Shown here piece by piece: positions 5,151 through 6,163 of a stretch of DNA of 6,163 nt. The DNA comes from Actinomycetota bacterium (GTDB lineage: Bacteria > Actinomycetota > Actinomycetes > Nanopelagicales > Nanopelagicaceae), in assembly GCA_009698975.1 (NCBI GenBank), contig WLPB01000069.1:1-6163 (forward strand), written 5' to 3'. Position numbers and translations under genes: made by a program. A model generated the notes under the pieces. That model did no database searches and was not told the origin of the DNA. It saw only the letters and a list, made by a program, of their open reading frames with translations. How positions within the stretch are numbered: the stretch's first letter is position 1; each line of letters starts with the position of its first letter.

Positions 5151-5933
5151 GTGATTCACCTGAAGCTAAGCGGTGAAGGTTTTGTGCCACCGAGCACAAA
5201 TGACTTCAACCTCCCACCAATTTTCGAAAATATTGAGTGGCTGACTAAGCCGGTTTTGCTTGTATTCCTTTCGGTAATTCTCGTATCGGTATTCTTCGTA
5301 ATCTCTGCTCGCAAAGCTGCAGTTGTCCCTTCAAAGCTGCAATTCGCCGGCGAAAGTATCTACGCATTTGTTCGCAATGATCTTGCGCGTGATGTTATTG
5401 GCCACGACTTCATGCGCTTCGTGCCTTATCTCTTCACTCTCTTTACCTTTGTCTTAACGAACAACATCTTCGGAATTGTTCCTTTCTTGCAATTCCCAGC
5501 GATGTCACATGTTGGCTTCCCATATGTGTTGGCCCTCTTCTCATTCTTCGTCTTCCACTATGTTGGAGTTCGAAAGCATGGTCTTGGTAAGTACCTTAAA
5601 GAGATTGCATTTATGCCTGGAGTTCCAAAGGCTGTCTACCTCTTGCTTACCCCAATTGAAATCGCAACTTTCTTCTTGGTGCGTCCATTAACGCTCTCAC
5701 TTCGTCTCTTCGCAAATATGTTTGCAGGTCACTTGTTGCTTCTCGTGTTTATTATGGGCGGGGACTACATGCTTCATGATCCTCACATCATTATGAAGGT
5801 ATTCGCTCCCTTCTCATTCCTATTTGGTATTGCGCTCACATTCTTTGAGTTCATGGTCCAATGTTTACAGGCGTATATCTTTACGCTGCTTACAGCTCTA
5901 TACATCGCCGGCGCCCTTGCCGACGAGCACTAA
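5151..5933 (+). CDS. atpB: ATP synthase Fo subunit a
   Basis: Subunit a forms the two proton half-channels beside the c-ring in the membrane and carries the essential arginine that separates them. The 260-residue product has normal length, with an N-terminal outside segment (FVPPSTNDFNLPPIF, 11-25), a first hydrophobic helix at about 33-53 and further helices to the C-terminus. Key motifs are FTNNIFG-like VLTNNIFGIVPF (101-112), LLTPIEIATFFLVRPLTLSL (165-184), the essential arginine R185 in LRLFANMFAGHLL, and the last helix with VQCLQAYIFTLLTALYI (236-252), where Q240 matches the conserved glutamine. The alanine in LRLFANM and the histidine in FAGH are usual variants in actinobacteria. Start is GTG with a strong ribosome binding site. 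atpE follows after 27 bases. Nothing appears missing. Confidence 0.97.
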   Translation: MIHLKLSGEGFVPPSTNDFNLPPIFENIEWLTKPVLLVFLSVILVSVFFVISARKAAVVPSKLQFAGESIYAFVRNDLARDVIGHDFMRFVPYLFTLFTFVLTNNIFGIVPFLQFPAMSHVGFPYVLALFSFFVFHYVGVRKHGLGKYLKEIAFMPGVPKAVYLLLTPIEIATFFLVRPLTLSLRLFANMFAGHLLLLVFIMGGDYMLHDPHIIMKVFAPFSFLFGIALTFFEFMVQCLQAYIFTLLTALYIAGALADEH

Positions 5934-5947
5934 ACGAATAACCTAAC

Positions 5948-5953
5948 GAAAGG
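5948..5953 (+). promoter_or_regulatory. atpE: Ribosome binding site of atpE
   Basis: GAAAGG lies 7 bases before the ATG at 5961 in the 27-base gap after atpB. It is a good but not perfect match to the Shine-Dalgarno consensus and supports the start of subunit c. Confidence 0.75.
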
Positions 5954-5960
5954 CAAGAAA

Positions 5961-6163
5961 ATGGAAGGCACACTCAACCTGGTCGGTTTTGGCCTATCAG
6001 CTATCGGTCCAGCTATCGCAACTGGAATGATCTTCGCTGCATATATCAACGGCGTTGCACGTCAGCCAGAAGCTCGTAGCGTTCTCCAGCCAATCGCGTT
6101 CCTCGGATTCGCGCTCGCTGAAGCACTTGCACTCTTCGGTCTCGTCCTCGCATTCGTTCTCTA
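5961..6163 (+). CDS. atpE: ATP synthase Fo subunit c, N-terminal part (3' end outside window)
   Basis: Subunit c forms the rotating proteolipid ring that carries protons through Fo. The window holds 67 codons plus two bases ([16 protein letters not shown]...), nearly the whole of a protein usually 70-85 residues long. Helix 1 is about residues 5-30, the cytoplasmic loop has the invariant R34-Q-P36, and helix 2 contains the ion-carrying E54 in [12 protein letters not shown]. The residue after it is alanine, and no glutamine sits at the helix 1 position used for Na+ coordination, so a proton-coupled ring is likely (inference). The helix 1 glycine motif reads G16-P-A-I-A-T-G22, with alanine at the two inner positions. 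All five isoleucines use ATC, 8 of 11 leucines use CTC and 5 of 6 phenylalanines use TTC, the bias expected of a highly expressed gene and sharper than in the upstream genes. Confidence 0.96.
   Translation, partial: MEGTLNLVGFGLSAIGPAIATGMIFAAYINGVARQPEARSVLQPIAFLGFALAEALALFGLVLAFVL

Noticed and set aside
5476..5691. A 71-codon + strand ORF inside atpB
   Set aside because: Out-of-frame shadow of conserved subunit a sequence.
1..6163. Mobile element, CRISPR array, tRNA, prophage or novel defence system
   Set aside because: Coding sequence of conserved housekeeping genes fills nearly the whole window; no direct repeat arrays, transposase motifs or tRNA-like cloverleaf were seen on either strand.

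Overview
This window is a single-strand run of nine genes, all on the + strand, from the chromosome of what looks like an actinobacterium. The evidence is the gene order (prfA, prmC, a Sua5/YrdC-family gene, glyA, rfe/wecA-type glycosyltransferase, atpI, atpZ, atpB, atpE), which is the classical actinobacterial arrangement in front of the F1Fo ATP synthase operon, and protein wording typical of the phylum, such as the SHMT stretch around VDAAHFIGLVAG and the THKVLRGPRGG lysine site. Base composition is only about half G+C by eye and the intergenic gaps are very short. Together these suggest a streamlined, moderate-GC actinobacterium such as the freshwater Nanopelagicales (acI) group. That lineage call is inference; the phylum-level call is stronger.

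Region 1 (1-2011) is a translation-fidelity block: the 3' half of release factor 1 (prfA, cut by the left edge), the methyltransferase that modifies its GGQ glutamine (prmC), and a Sua5/YrdC-fold protein in which most of the expected nucleotide- and threonine-binding motifs are changed. Region 2 (2016-4379) holds serine hydroxymethyltransferase (glyA) and the polyprenyl-phosphate sugar-1-phosphate transferase (rfe/wecA/tagO type) that starts cell-wall glycopolymer synthesis. Region 3 (4376-6163) is the start of the ATP synthase operon: atpI, atpZ, atpB (subunit a) and the first 67 codons of atpE (subunit c), cut by the right edge.

Gaps between genes are 6, 7, 4, 15, -4, 45, 130 and 27 bases, so the first six genes look co-transcribed. 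The only places with room for control are the 45-base gap before atpZ, next to a good promoter candidate (TTTACA, 16-base spacer, TAGACT), and the 130-base leader before atpB, which holds hairpins, two tiny ORFs and a GTG start with a strong ribosome binding site.

No mobile element, CRISPR array, tRNA or rRNA was seen. The window is mostly ordinary housekeeping DNA. The points worth a second look are the motif-degraded Sua5-like protein, the promoter/leader architecture of the atp genes, and the alanine-substituted glycine motif of subunit c.
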